Assembly (NCBI GenBank): GCA_030386875.1
Contig: CM059567.1
Coordinates: forward strand, 83,197,130-83,261,129
Direction: 5' to 3'
Origin: Morinoia aosen
Taxonomy: Eukaryota > Arthropoda > Malacostraca > Amphipoda > Talitridae
DNA: 64,000 nucleotides
This document shows positions 13,607 to 26,678 of the stretch, one piece after another. Position numbers and translations under genes: made by a program. A model generated the notes under the pieces. It had not been told where the DNA came from, ran no database searches, and saw only the letters and a list, made by a program, of their open reading frames with translations. Position 1 is the stretch's first letter. Each line of letters starts with the position of its first letter.

Positions 13607-14572
13607 TTTACCTTTTCCGCGTCTTCTTCGATGACAGGAATTTGGGTCAAATCTCCCGAGTGAATTCGATTTTTTCCGCGGGATTGTCCCGTGAGGTCAT
13701 TTTTTCAACACTTTAGATTCCTTGCTTGCCTGCATTCGCGTACCCGCAGGTTGGAACCAAGCTCCTATTTTGATATTTGCGCAGTCCAAAGGTCACCATT
13801 CAATGGTCGCCTTTTCTTCGTCACGTTCTGGAAAATCTTAGGCATCTAGATGGAATGAACCCGATGATGTTCATCGATTGATCGCCCTTTCCGGAAGCAC
13901 ATCTGTCTAGTGTATGAATATCTTTGGCAATGATTGCGCAGGTTATCTCAGCTTGCGCCCTATGATGAGATCTTGGTGTTGGGCGCACCTTTTTCATGCG
14001 AGTGTACTCCGCTGAATACATTCGGTGCTGGTATTTTTCGATGGACGATTCACGTCCAGCCTCGGAAATGAACTCTTCGACTGTTATGATGCGCATGCAA
14101 GAGTGACAGCTGTGAGCAGCTGCCTGCTGTCCAATGGTGTCAAGATTTTGGAAACTACAGCCCTGCGAAAGTGTAGTCATTTGCGGCTGTGAATGTTCTT
14201 TTTGTTTACGGGAGAAGCGTGAGGCTGGGAGATGAAGCTCAGTTGTAGGTAACAGTTTTCCGAGCAAATCGATCGTGATCGTGAATTTCGATGAATGCAT
14301 CGCACACTGATTGAATGAATCATCGTGAGCTGGTGTGCAGGCTCCTGCTCAAAGTGAGCATTTGTTCCAATCCAGAGCTGTTTGACGACGTTCCCTCCAA
14401 TTGGAAGGTGTGACTTTGTTTTTTTTCGCGCAATTTAGGACGTGGACTACAATCGATAATACTGTTAGTTGAGCGTCGAGCATAGTGAAGCGGCGACATC
14501 ATCGAGTATTGTTTTACTTGAAGATAAGTTGGTCAAATACGAATTCGTTCGTTCGACACGACAATCTTCGTC

Positions 14573-14692
14573 GCCAACGGCCATACCACGTTGAATGCAC
14601 CGCTTCTCGTCCGATCAGCGAAGTTAAGCAACGTTGGGTCTGGTTAGTACTTGGATGGGTGACCGCCTGGGAACACCAGATGCTGTTGGCTT
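14573..14692 (+). rRNA. 5S rRNA copy 14
   Basis: Standard 5S sequence with CGAC flank and 5-T terminator. Confidence 0.97.
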
Positions 14693-15663
14693 TTTACCTT
14701 TTCCGCGTCTTCTTCGATGACAGGAATTTGGGTCAAATCTCCCGAGTGAATTCGATTTTTTCCGCGGGATTGTCCCGTGAGGTCATTTTTTCAACACTTT
14801 AGATTCCTTGCTTGCCTGCATTCGCGTACCCGCAGGTTGGAACCAAGCTCCTATTTTGATATTTGCACAGTCCAAAGGTCACCATTCAATGGTCGCCTTT
14901 TCTTCGTCACGTTCTGGAAAATCTTAGGCATCTAGATGGAATGAACCCGATGATGTTCATCGGTTGATCGCCCTTTCCGGAAGCACATCTGTCTAGTGAG
15001 TGAATATCTTTGGCAATGATTGCGCAGGTTATCTCAGCTTGCGCCCTATGATGAGATCTTGGTGTTGGGCGCATCTTTTCCATGCGAGTGTACTCCGCTG
15101 AGTACATTCGGTGCTGATATTTTTCGATGAACGATTCACGTCGAGCCTCGGAAATTAGCTCTTCGACTGTTATGATGCGCATGCAAGAGTGACATCTGTG
15201 AGCAGCTGCCTGCTGTTCAACGGTCTGGAGATTTTGGATACTACAGCCCTCCGAAAGTGTTGTCATTTGCGGCTGTGAACGATCTCTTTGTTCACGGGAG
15301 TAGCGTGAGGCTGGGAGATTCGTCGCACCTCAGTTGTAGGGAACAGTTTTCCGAGCAAATCGATCGTGATCGTGAATTTCGATGAATGCATCGCACACTG
15401 ATTGAATGAATCATCGTGAGCTGGTGTGCAGGCTCCTGCTCAAAGTGAGCATTTGTTCCAATCCAGAGCTGTTTGACGACGTTCCCTCCAATTGGAAGGT
15501 GTGACTTTGTTTTTTTTCGCGCAATTTAGGACGTGGACTACAATCGATAATACTGTTAGTTGAGCGTCGAGCATAGTGAAGCGGCGACATCATCGAGTAT
15601 TGTTTTACTTGAAGATAAGTTGGTCAAATACGAATTCGTTCGTTCGACATGACAATCTTCGTC

Positions 15664-15783
15664 GCCAACGGCCATACCACGTTGAATGCACCGCTTCTCG
15701 TCCGATCAGCGAAGTTAAGCAACGTTGGGTCTGGTTAGTACTTGGATGGGTGACCGCCTGGGAACACCAGATGCTGTTGGCTT
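15664..15783 (+). rRNA. 5S rRNA copy 15
   Basis: Standard 5S sequence with TGAC flank, 4-T terminator and CACTTT variant. Confidence 0.97.
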
Positions 15784-16752
15784 TTCACTTTTTCCGTGTC
15801 TTCGTCGATGACAGGAATTTGGGTCAAATCTCCCGAGTGAATTTGATTTTTATCGCGGGATTGTCCCGTGAGGTCATTTTTTTCAATAATTTTGATTCCT
15901 TGCTTGCCTGCATTCGCGTACCCGCAGGTTGGAACCAAGCTCCTATTTTGATATTTGCGCAGTCCAAAGGTCACCATTCAATGGTCGCCTTTTCTTCGTC
16001 ACGTTCTGGAAAATCTTAGGCATCTAGATGGAATGAACCCGATGATGTTCATCGATTGATCGCCCTTTCCGGAAGCACATCTGTCTAGTGTATGAATATC
16101 TTTGGCAATGATTGCGCAGGTTATCTCAGCTTGCGCCCTATGATGAGATCTTGGTGTTGGGCGCATCTTTTCCATGCGAGTGTACTCCGCTGAATACATT
16201 CGGTGCTGATATTTTTCGATGGACGATTCACGTCGAGCCTCGGAAATGAGCTCTTCGACTGTTATGATGCGCATGCAAGAGTGACAGCTGTGAGCAGCTG
16301 CCTGCTGTTCAATGGTCTCAAGATTTTGGAAACTACAGCCCTCCGAAAGTCTAGTCATTTGCGGCTGTGAACGTTCTTTTTGTTTACGGGAGAAGCGTGA
16401 GGATGGGAGATGAAGCTCAGTTGTAGGTAACAGTTTTCCGAGCAAATCGATCGTGATCGTGAATTTCGATGAATGCATCGCACACTGATTGAATGAATCA
16501 TCGTGAGCTGGTGTGCAGGCTCCTGCTCAAAGTGAGCATTTGTTCCAATCCTCAGCTGTTTGACGACGTTCCCTGCAATTGAAAGGTGTGACTTTGTTTT
16601 TTTTTTCGCGCAATTTAGGACGTGGACTACAATCGATAATACTGTTAGTTGAGCGTCGAGCATAGTGAAGCGGCGACATCATCGAGTATTGTTTTACTTG
16701 AAAATAAGTTTGTCAAATACGAATTCGTTCGTTCGACATGGCAATCTTCCTC

Positions 16753-16872
16753 GCCAACGGCCATACCACGTTGAATGCACCGCTTCTCGTCCGATCAGCG
16801 AAGTTAAGCAACGTTGGGTCTGGTTAGTACTTGGATGGGTGACCGCCTGGGAACACCAGATGCTGTTGGCTT
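16753..16872 (+). rRNA. 5S rRNA copy 16
   Basis: Standard 5S sequence with TGGC flank and 5-T terminator. A 2-bp insertion lies just downstream (CGCGTCTCTTCTTCG). Counterpart of copy 9, 7,621 bp away. Confidence 0.97.
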
Positions 16873-17845
16873 TTTACCTTTTCCGCGTCTCTTCTTCGAT
16901 GACAGGAATTTGGGTCAAATCTCCCGAGTGAATTTGATTTTTTCCGCGGGATTGTCCCGTGAGGTCATTTTTTCAACACTTTGGATTCCTTGCTTGCCTG
17001 CATTCGCGTACCCGCAGGTTGGAACCAAGCTCCTATTTTGATATTTGCACAGTCCAAAGGTCACCATTCAATGGTCGCCTTTTCTTCGTCACGTTCTGGA
17101 AAATCTTAGTCATCTAGATGGAATGAACCCGATGATGTTCATCGATTGATCGCCCTTTCCGGAAGCACATCTGTCTAGTGAGTGAATATCTTTGGCAATG
17201 ATTGCGCAGGTTATCTCAGCTTGCGCCCTATGATGAGATCTTGGTGTTGGGCGCATCTTTTCCATGCGAGTGTACTCCGCTGAGTACATTCGGTGCTGAT
17301 ATTTTTCGATGGACGATTCACGTCGAGCCTCGGAAATTAGCTCTTCGACTGTTATGATGCGCATGCAAGAGTGACATCTGTGAGCAGCTGCCTGCTGTTC
17401 AACGGTCTGGAGATTTTGGATACTACAGCCCTCCGAAAGTGTTGTCATTTGCGGCTGTGAACGATCTCTTTGTTCACGGGAGTAGCGTGAGGCTGGGAGA
17501 TTCGTCGCACCTCAGTTGTAGGGAACAGTTTTCCGAGCAAATCGATCGTGATCGTGAATTTCGATGAATGCATCGCACACTGATTGAATGAATCATCGTG
17601 AGCTGGTGTGCAGGCTCCTGCTCAAAGTGAGCATTTGTTCCAATCCAGAGCTGTTTGACGACGTTCCCTCCAATTGGAAGGTGTGACTTTGTTTTTTTTC
17701 GCGCAATTAAGGACGTGGACCACAATCGATAATACTGTTAGTTGAGCGTCGAGCATAGTGAAGCGGCGACATCATCGAGTATTGTTTTACTTGAAGATAA
17801 GTTGGTCAAATACGAATTCGTTCGTTCGACATGACAATCTTCGTC

Positions 17846-17965
17846 GCCAACGGCCATACCACGTTGAATGCACCGCTTCTCGTCCGATCAGCGAAGTTAA
17901 GCAACGTTGGGTCTGGTTAGTACTTGGATGGGTGACCGCCTGGGAACACCAGATGCTGTTGGCTT
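17846..17965 (+). rRNA. 5S rRNA copy 17
   Basis: Standard 5S sequence with TGAC flank, 4-T terminator and CACTTT variant. Counterpart of copy 10, 7,623 bp away. Confidence 0.97.
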
Positions 17966-18933
17966 TTCACTTTTTCCGTGTCTTCGTCGATGACAGGAAT
18001 TTGGGTCAAATCTCCCGAGTGAATTTGATTTTTATCGCGGGATTGTCCCGTGAGGTCATTTTTTTCAATAATTTTGATTCCTTGCTTGCCTGCATTCGCG
18101 TACCCGCAGGTTGGAACCAAGCTCCTATTTTGATATTTGCGCAGTCCAAAGGTCACCATTCAATGGTCGCCTTTTCTTCGTCACGTTCTGGAAAATCTTA
18201 GGCATCTAGATGGAATGAACCCGATGATGTTCATCGATTGATCGACCTTTCCGGAAGCACATCTGTCTAGTGTATGAATATCTTTGGCAATGATTGCGCA
18301 GGTTATCTCAGCTTGCGCCCTATGATGAGATCTTGGTGTTGGGCGCATCTTTTCCATGCGAGTGTACTCCCCTGAATACATTCGGTGCTGATATTTTTCG
18401 ATGGACGATTCACGTCGAGCCTCGGAAATGAGCTCTTCGACTGTTATGATGCGCATGCAAGAGTGACAGCTGTGAGCAGCTGCCTGCTGTTCAATGGTCT
18501 CAAGATTTTGGAAACTACAGCCCTCCGAAAGTCTAGTCATTTGCGGCTGTGAACGTTCTTTTTGTTTACGGGAGAAGCGTGAGGATGGGAGATGAAGCTC
18601 AGTTGTAGGTAACAGTTTTCCGAGCAAATCGATCGTGATCGTGAATTTCGATGAATGCATCGCACACTGATTGAATGAATCATCGTGAGCTGGTGTGCAG
18701 GCTCCTGCTCAAAGTGAGCATTTGTTCCAATCCTCAGCTGTTTGACGACGTTCCCTGCAATTGAAAGGTGTGACTTTGTTTTTTTTTCGCGCAATTTAGG
18801 ACGTGGACTACAATCGATAATACTGTTAGTTGAGCGTCGAGCATAGTGAAGCGGCGACATCATCGAGTATTGTTTTACTTGAAGATAAGTTGGTCAAATA
18901 CGAATTCGTCCGTTCGACACGACTATCTTCGTC

Positions 18934-19053
18934 GCCAACGGCCATACCACGTTGAATGCACCGCTTCTCGTCCGATCAGCGAAGTTAAGCAACGTTGGGT
19001 CTGGTTAGTACTTGGATGGGTGACCGCCTGGGAACACCAGATGCTGTTGGCTT
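18934..19053 (+). rRNA. 5S rRNA copy 18
   Basis: Standard 5S sequence with CGAC flank and 5-T terminator. Two private changes lie just upstream (CGTCCGTTCG and CGACTATC). Counterpart of copy 11, 7,623 bp away. Confidence 0.97.
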
Positions 19054-20020
19054 TTTACCTTTTCCGCGTCTTCTTCGATGACAGGAATTTGGGTCAAATC
19101 TCCCGAGTGAATTCGATTTTTTCCGCGGGATTGTCCCGTGAGGTCATTTTTTCAACACTTTAGATTCCTTGCTTGCCTGCATTCGCGTACCCGCAGGTTG
19201 GAACCAAGCTCCTATTTTGATATTTGCACAGTCCAAAGGTCACCATTCAATGGTCGCCTTTTCTTCGTCACGTTCTGGAAAATCTTAGGCATCTAGATGG
19301 AATGAACCCGATGATGTTCATCGGTTGATCGCCCTTTCCGGAAGCACATCTGTCTAGTGAGTGAATATCTTTGGCAATGATTGAGCAGGTTATCTCAGCT
19401 TGCGCCCTATGATGAGATCTTGGTGTTGGGCGCATCTTTTCCGTGCGAGTGTACTCCGCTGAGTACATTCGGTGCTGATATTTTTCGATGAACGATTCAC
19501 GTCGAGCCTCGGAAATTAGCTCTTCGACTGTTATGATGCGCATGCAAGAGTGACATCTGTGAGCAGCTGTCTGCTGTTCAATGGTCTCAAGATTTTGGAA
19601 ACTACAGCCCTCCGAAAGTGTTGTCATTTGCGGCCGTGAACGTTCTTTTTGTTTACGGGAGAAGCGTGAGGCTGGGAGATGAAGCTCAGTTGTAGGTAAC
19701 AGTTTTCCGAGCAAATCGATCGTGATCGTGAATTTCGATGAATGCATCGCACACTGATTGAATGAATCATCGTGAGCTGGTGTGCAGGCTCCTGCTCAAA
19801 GTGAGCATTTGGTTCCAATCCAGAGCTGTTTGACGACGTTCCCTGCAATTGAAAGGTGTGACTTTGATTTTTTTCGCGCAATTTAGGACGTGGACCACAA
19901 TCGATAATACTGTTAGTTGAGCGTCGAGCATAGTGAAGCGGCGACATCATCGAGTATTGTTTTACTTGAAGATAAGTTGGTCAAATACGAATTCGTTCGT
20001 TCGACATGACAATCTTCGTC

Positions 20021-20140
20021 GCCAACGGCCATACCACGTTGAATGCACCGCTTCTCGTCCGATCAGCGAAGTTAAGCAACGTTGGGTCTGGTTAGTACTT
20101 GGATGGGTGACCGCCTGGGAACACCAGATGCTGTTGGCTT
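20021..20140 (+). rRNA. 5S rRNA copy 19
   Basis: Standard 5S sequence with TGAC flank and 4-T terminator. Confidence 0.97.
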
Positions 20141-21108
20141 TTCACCTTTTCCGTGTCTTCGTCGATGACAGGAATTTGGGTCAAATCTCCCGAGTGAATT
20201 TGATTTTTATCGCGGGATTGTCCCGTGAGGTCATTTTTTTCAATACTTTTGATTCCTTGCTTGCCTGCATTCGCGTACCTGCAGGTTGGAACCAAGCTCC
20301 TATTTTGATATTTGCGCAGTCCAAAGGTCACCATTCAATGGTCGCCTTTTCTTCGTCACGTTCTGGAAAATCTTAGTCATCTAGATGGAATGAACCCGAT
20401 GATGTTCATCGATTGATCGTTCTTTCCGGAAGCACATCTGTCAAGTGAATGAATATCTTTGGCAATGATTGCGCAGGTTATCTCAGCTTGCGCCCTATGA
20501 TGAGATCTTGGTGTTGGGCGCATCTTTTTCATGCGAGTGTACTCCGCTGAGTACATTCGGTGCTGGTATTTTTCGATGGACGATTCACGTCCAGCCTCGG
20601 AAATGAACTCTTCGACTGTTATGATGCGCATGCAAGAGTGACAGCTGTGAGCAGCTGCCTGCTGTCCAATGGTGTCAAGATTTTGGAAACTACAGCCCTC
20701 CGAAAGTGTAGTCATTTGCGGCTGTGAACGTGCTTTTTGTTTACGGGAGAAGCGTGAGGATGGGAGATGAAGCTCAGTTGTAGGTAACAGTTTTCCGAGC
20801 AAATCGATCGTGATCGTGAATTTCGATGAATGCATCGCACACTGATTGAATGAATCATCGTGAGCTGGTGTGCAGGCTCCTGCTCAAAGTGAGCATTTGG
20901 TTCCAATCCAGAGCTGTTTGACGACGTTCCCTGCAATTGAAAGGTGTGACTTTGTTTTTTTTCGCGCAATTTAGGACGTGGACCACAATCGATAATACTG
21001 TTAGTTGAGCGTCGAGCATAGTGAAGCGGCGACATCATCGAGTATTGTTTTACTTGAAGATAAGTTGGTCAAATACGAATTCGTTCGTTCGACATGACAA
21101 TCTTCGTC

Positions 21109-21228
21109 GCCAACGGCCATACCAGGTTGAATGTACCGCTTCTCGTCCGATCAGCGAAGTTAAGCAACGTTGGGTCTGGTTAGTACTTGGATGGGTGACC
21201 GCCTGGGAACACCAGATGCTGTTGGCTT
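21109..21228 (+). rRNA. 5S rRNA copy 20 (variant)
   Basis: TGAC flank and 4-T terminator. It carries two substitutions relative to the others: C17 to G (ACCAGGTT for ACCACGTT) and C26 to T (GAATGTACC for GAATGCACC). The promoter boxes are unchanged, so it could be transcribed, but the RNA would differ in the helix II/III region. Confidence 0.93.
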
Positions 21229-22196
21229 TTCACCTTTTCCGTGTCTTCGTCGATGACAGGAATTTGGGTCAAATCTCCCGAGTGAATTTGATTTTTATCG
21301 CGGGATTGTCCCGTGAGGTCATTTTTTTCAATACTTTTGATTCCTTGCTTGCCTGCATTCGCGTACCCGCAGGTTGGAACCAAGCTCCTATTTTGATATT
21401 TGCGCAGTCCAAAGGTCACCATTCAATGGTCGCCTTTTCTTCGTCACGTTCTGGAAAATCTTAGGCATCTAGATGGAATGAACCCGATGATGTTCATCGA
21501 TTGATCGTTCTTTCCAGAAGCACATCTGTCTAGTGAATGAATATCTTTGGCAATGATTGCGCAGGTTATCTCAGCTTGCGCCCTATGATGAGATCTTGGT
21601 GTTGGGCGCATCTTTTTCATGCGAGTGTACTCCGCTGAGTACATTCGGTGCTGGTATTTTTCGATGGACGATTCACGTCCAGCCTCGGAAATGAACTCTT
21701 CGACTGTTATGATGCGCATGCAAGAGTGACAGCTGTGAGCAGCTGCCTGCTGTCCAATGGTGTCAAGATTTTGGAAACTACAGCCCTGCGAAAGTGTAGT
21801 CATTTGCGGCTGTGAACGTTCTTTTTGTTTACGGGAGAAGCGTGAGGCTGGGAGATGAAGCTCAGTTGTAGGTAACAGTTTTCCGAGCAAATCGATCGTG
21901 ATCGTGAATTTCGATGAATGCATCGCACACTGATTGAATGAATCATCGTGAGCTGGTGTGCAGGCTCCTGCTCAAAGTGAGCATTTGTTCCAATCCTCAG
22001 CTGTTTGACGACGTTCCCTGCAATTGAAAGGTGTGACTTTGTTTTTTTTTCGCGCAATTTAGGACGTGGACTACAATCGATAATACTGTTAGTTGAGCGT
22101 CGAGCATAGTGAAGCGGCGACATCATCGAGTATTGTTTTACTTGAAAATAAGTTGGTCAAATACGAATTCGTTCGTTCGACATGGCAATCTTCCTC

Positions 22197-22316
22197 GCCA
22201 ACGGCCATACCACGTTGAATGCACCGCTTCTCGTCCGATCAGCGAAGTTAAGCAACGTTGGGTCTGGTTAGTACTTGGATGGGTGACCGCCTGGGAACAC
22301 CAGATGCTGTTGGCTT
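22197..22316 (+). rRNA. 5S rRNA copy 21
   Basis: Standard 5S sequence with TGGC flank and 5-T terminator. The downstream spacer shares private variants with that of copy 12. Confidence 0.97.
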
Positions 22317-23286
22317 TTTACCTTTTCCGTGTCTTCTTCGATGACAGGAATTTGGGTCAAATCTCCCGAGTGAATTCGATTTTTTCCGCGGGATTGTCCG
22401 GTGAGGTCATTTTTTCAACACTTTAGATTCTTTGCTTGCCTGCATTCGCGTACCCGCAGGTTGGAACCAAGCTCCTATTTTGATATTTGCACAGTCCAAA
22501 GGTCACCATTCAATGGTCGCCTTTTCTTCGTCACGTTCTGGAAAATCTTAGTCATCTAGATGGAATGAACCCGATGATGTTCATCGATTGATCGCCCTTT
22601 CCGGAAGCACATCTGTCTAGTGAATGAATATCTTTGGCAATGATTGCGCAGGTTATCTCAGCTTGCGCCCTATGATGAGATCTTGGTGTTGGGCGTTTCT
22701 TTTCCATGCGAGTGTACTCCGCTGAGTACATTCGGTGCTGATATTTTTCGATGGACGATTCTCGTCGAGCCTCGGAAATTAGCTCTTGGACTGTTATGAT
22801 GCGCATGCAAGAGTGACATCTGTGAGCAGCTGCCTGCTGTTCAATGGTCTCAAGATTTTGGAAACTACAGCCCTCCGAAAGTGTTGTCATTTGCGGCTGT
22901 GAACGTTTTTTCGTTCACGGGAGTAGCGTGAGGCTGAGAGATGAAGCTCAGTTGTAGGTAACAGTTTTCCGAGCAAATCGATCGTGATCGTGAATTTCGA
23001 TGAATGCATCGCACACTGATTGATTGAATGAACCATCGTGAGCTGGTGCGCAGGCTCCTGCTCAAAGTGAGCATTTGTTCCAATCCTGAGCTGTTTGACG
23101 ACGTTCCCTGCAATTGGAAGGTGTGACTTTGTTTTTTTTTCGCGCAATTTAGGACGTGGACTACAATCGATAATACTGTTAGTTGAGCGTCGAGCATAGT
23201 GAAGCGGCGACATCATCGAGTATTGTTTTACTTGAAGATAAGTTGGTCAAATACGAATTCGTTCGTTCGACACGACAATCTTCGTC

Positions 23287-23406
23287 GCCAACGGCCATAC
23301 CACGTTGAATGCACCGCTTCTCGTCCGATCAGCGAAGTTAAGCAACGTTGGGTCTGGTTAGTACTTGGATGGGTGACCGCCTGGGAACACCAGATGCTGT
23401 TGGCTT
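23287..23406 (+). rRNA. 5S rRNA copy 22
   Basis: Standard 5S sequence with CGAC flank and 5-T terminator. The upstream spacer has the private 4-bp insertion shared with the spacer before copy 13. Confidence 0.97.
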
Positions 23407-24378
23407 TTTACCTTTTCCGCGTCTTCTTCGATGACAGGAATTTGGGTCAAATCTCCCGAGTGAATTCGATTTTTTCCGCGGGATTGTCCCGTGAGGTCAT
23501 TTTTTCAACACTTTAGATTCCTTGCTTGCCTGCATTCGCGTACCCGCAGGTTGGAACCAAGCTCCTATTTTGATATTTGCGCAGTCCAAAGGTCACCATT
23601 CAATGGTCGCCTTTTCTTCGTCACGTTCTGGAAAATCTTAGTCATCTAGATGGAATGAACCCGATGATGTTCATCGGTTGATCGCCCTTTCCGGAAGCAC
23701 ATCTGTCTAGTGAGTGAATATCTTTGGCAATGATTGCGCAGGTTATCTCAGCTTGCGCCCTATGATGAGATCTTGGTGTTGGGCGCATTTTTTCCATGCG
23801 AGTGTACTCCGCTGAGTACATTCGGTGCTGATATTTTTCGATGAACGATTCACGTCGAGCCTCGGAAATTAGCTCTTCGACTGTTATGATGCGCATGCAA
23901 GAGTGACATCTGTGAGCAGCTGCCTGCTGTTCAACGGTCTGGAGATTTTGGATACTACAGCCCTCCGAAAGTGTTGTCATTTGCGGCTGTGAACGATCTT
24001 TTTGTTCACGGGAGTAGCGTGAGGCTGGGAGATTCGTCGCACCTCAGTTGTAGGGAACAGTTTTCCGAGCAAATCGATCGTGATCGTGAATTTCGATGAA
24101 TGCATCGCACACTGATTGAATGAATCATCGTGAGCTGGTGTGCAGGCTCCTGCTCAAAGTGAGCATTTGGTTCCAATCCAGAGCTGTTTGACGACGTTCC
24201 CTGCAATTGGAAGGTGTGACTTTGTTTTTTTTCGCGCAATTTAGGACGTGGACTACAATCGATAATACTGTTAGTTGAGCGTCGAGCATAGTGAAGCGGC
24301 GACATCATCGAGTATTGTTTTACTTGAAGGTAAGTTGGTCAAATACGAATTCGTTCGTTCGACACGACAATCTTCGTC

Positions 24379-24498
24379 GCCAACGGCCATACCACGTTGA
24401 ATGCACCGCTTCTCGTCCGATCAGCGAAGTTAAGCAACGTTGGGTCTGGTTAGTACTTGGATGGGTGACCGCCTGGGAACACCAGATGCTGTTGGCTT
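24379..24498 (+). rRNA. 5S rRNA copy 23
   Basis: Standard 5S sequence with CGAC flank and 5-T terminator. The spacer further upstream has the GAAGGTAAG form otherwise seen in 4-T units, so this unit is also a mosaic. Confidence 0.97.
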
Positions 24499-25470
24499 TT
24501 TACCTTTTCCGCGTCTTCTTCGATGACAGGAATTTGGGTCAAATCTCCCGAGTGAATTCGATTTTTTCCGCGGGATTGTCCCGTGAGGTCATTTTTTCAA
24601 CACTTTAGATTCCTTGCTTGCCTGCATTCGCGTACCCGCAGGTTGGAACCAAGCTCCTATTTTGAAATTTGCACAGTCCAAAGGTCACCATTCAATGGTC
24701 GCCTTTTCTTCGTCACGTTCTGGAAAATCTTAGGCATCTAGATGGAATGAACCCGATGATGTTCATCGGTTGATCGCCCTTTCCGGAAGCACATCTGTCT
24801 AGTGAGTGAATATCTTTGGCAATGATTGCGCAGGTTATCTCAGCTTGCGCCCTATGATGAGATCTTGGTGTTGGGCGCATCTTTTCCATGCGAGTGTACT
24901 CCGCTGAGTACATTCGGTGCTGATATTTTTCGATGAACGATTCACGTCGAGCCTCGGAAATTAGCTCTTCGACTGTTATGATGCGCATGCAAGAGTGACA
25001 TCTGTGAGCAGCTGCCTGCTGTTCAACGGTCTGGAGATTTTGGATACTACAGCCCTCCGAAAGTGTTGTCATTTGCGGCTGTGAATGATCTTTTTGTTCA
25101 CGGGAGTAGCGTGAGGCTGGGAGATTCGTCGCACCTCAGTTGTAGGGAACAGTTTTCCGAGCAAATCGATCGTGATCGTGAATTTCGATGAATGCATCGC
25201 ACACTGATTGAATGAATCATCGTGAGCTGGTGTGCAGGCTCCTGCTCAAAGTGAGCATTTGGTTCCAATCCAGAGCTGTTTGACGACGTTCCCTGCAATT
25301 GGAAGGTGTGACTTTGTTTTTTTTCGCGCAATTTAGGACGTGGACTACAATCGATAATACTGTTAGTTGAGCGTCGAGCATAGTGAAGCGGCGACATCAT
25401 CGAGTATTGTTTTACTTGAAGGTAAGTTGGTCAAATACGAATTCGTTCGTTCGACATGACAATCTTCGTC

Positions 25471-25590
25471 GCCAACGGCCATACCACGTTGAATGCACCG
25501 CTTCTCGTCCGATCAGCGAAGTTAAGCAACGTTGGGTCTGGTTAGTACTTGGATGGGTGACCGCCTGGGAACACCCGATGCTGTTGGCTT
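25471..25590 (+). rRNA. 5S rRNA copy 24 (variant)
   Basis: TGAC flank and 4-T terminator. It has one substitution, A106 to C (ACACCCGATG for ACACCAGATG), near the 3' end of the gene. Spacer variants follow it, including GTAATTTT for GTCATTTT. Confidence 0.95.
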
Positions 25591-26558
25591 TTCACCTTTT
25601 CCGTGTCTTCGTCGATGACAGGAATTTGGGTCAAATCTCCCGAGTGAATTTGATTTTTATCGCGGGATTGTCCCGTGAGGTAATTTTTTTCAATACTTTT
25701 GATTCCTTGCTTGCCTGCATTCGCGTACCCGCAGGTTGGAACCAAGCTCCTATTTTGATATTTGCGCAGTCCAAAGGTCACCATTCAATGGTCGCCTTTT
25801 CTTCGTCACGTTCTGGAAAATCTTATGCATCTAGATGGAATGAACCCGATGATGTTCATCGATTGATCGTTCTTTCCGGAAGCACATCTGTCTAGTGAAT
25901 GAATATCTTTGGCAATGATTGCGCAGGTTATCTCAGCTTACGCCCTATGATGAGATCTTGGTGTTGGGCGCACCTTTTTCATGCGAGTGTACTCCGCTGA
26001 GTACATTCGGTGCTGGTATTTTTCGATGGACGATTCACGTCCAGCCTCGGAAATGAACTCTTCGACTGTTATGATGCGCATGCAAGAGTGACAGCTGTGA
26101 GCAGCTGCCTGCTGTCCAATGGTGTCAAGATTTTGGAAACTACAGCCCTGCGAAAGTGTAGTCATTTGCGGCTGTGAATGTTCTTTTTGTTTACGGGAGA
26201 AGCGTGAGGCTGGGAGATGAAGCTCAGTTGTAGGTAACAGTTTTCCGAGCAAATCGATCGTGATCGTGAATTTCGATGAATGCATCGCACACTGATTGAA
26301 TGAATCATCGTGAGCTGGTGTGCAGGCTCCTGCTCAAAGTGAGCATTTGTTCCAATCCAGAGCTGTTTGACGACGTTCCCTCCAATTGGAAGGTGTGACT
26401 TTGTTTTTTTTTCGCGCAATTTAGGACGTGGACTACAATCGATAATACTGTTAGTTGAGCGTCGAGCATAGTGAAGCGGCGACATCATCGAGTATTGTTT
26501 TACTTGAAGATAAGTTGGTCGAATACGAATTCGTTCGTTCGACATCGCAATCTTCCTC

Positions 26559-26678
26559 GCCAACGGCCATACCACGTTGAATGCACCGCTTCTCGTCCGA
26601 TCAGCGAAGTTAAGCAACGTTGGGTCTGGTTAGTACTTGGATGGGTGACCGCCTGGGAACACCAGATGCTGTTGGCTT
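26559..26678 (+). rRNA. 5S rRNA copy 25 (last in array)
   Basis: Standard 5S sequence with TCGC flank and 5-T terminator. It is the last gene before the array ends. About 800 bp of its downstream spacer is still present, so the array breaks off within a spacer and not at a gene. Confidence 0.97.
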
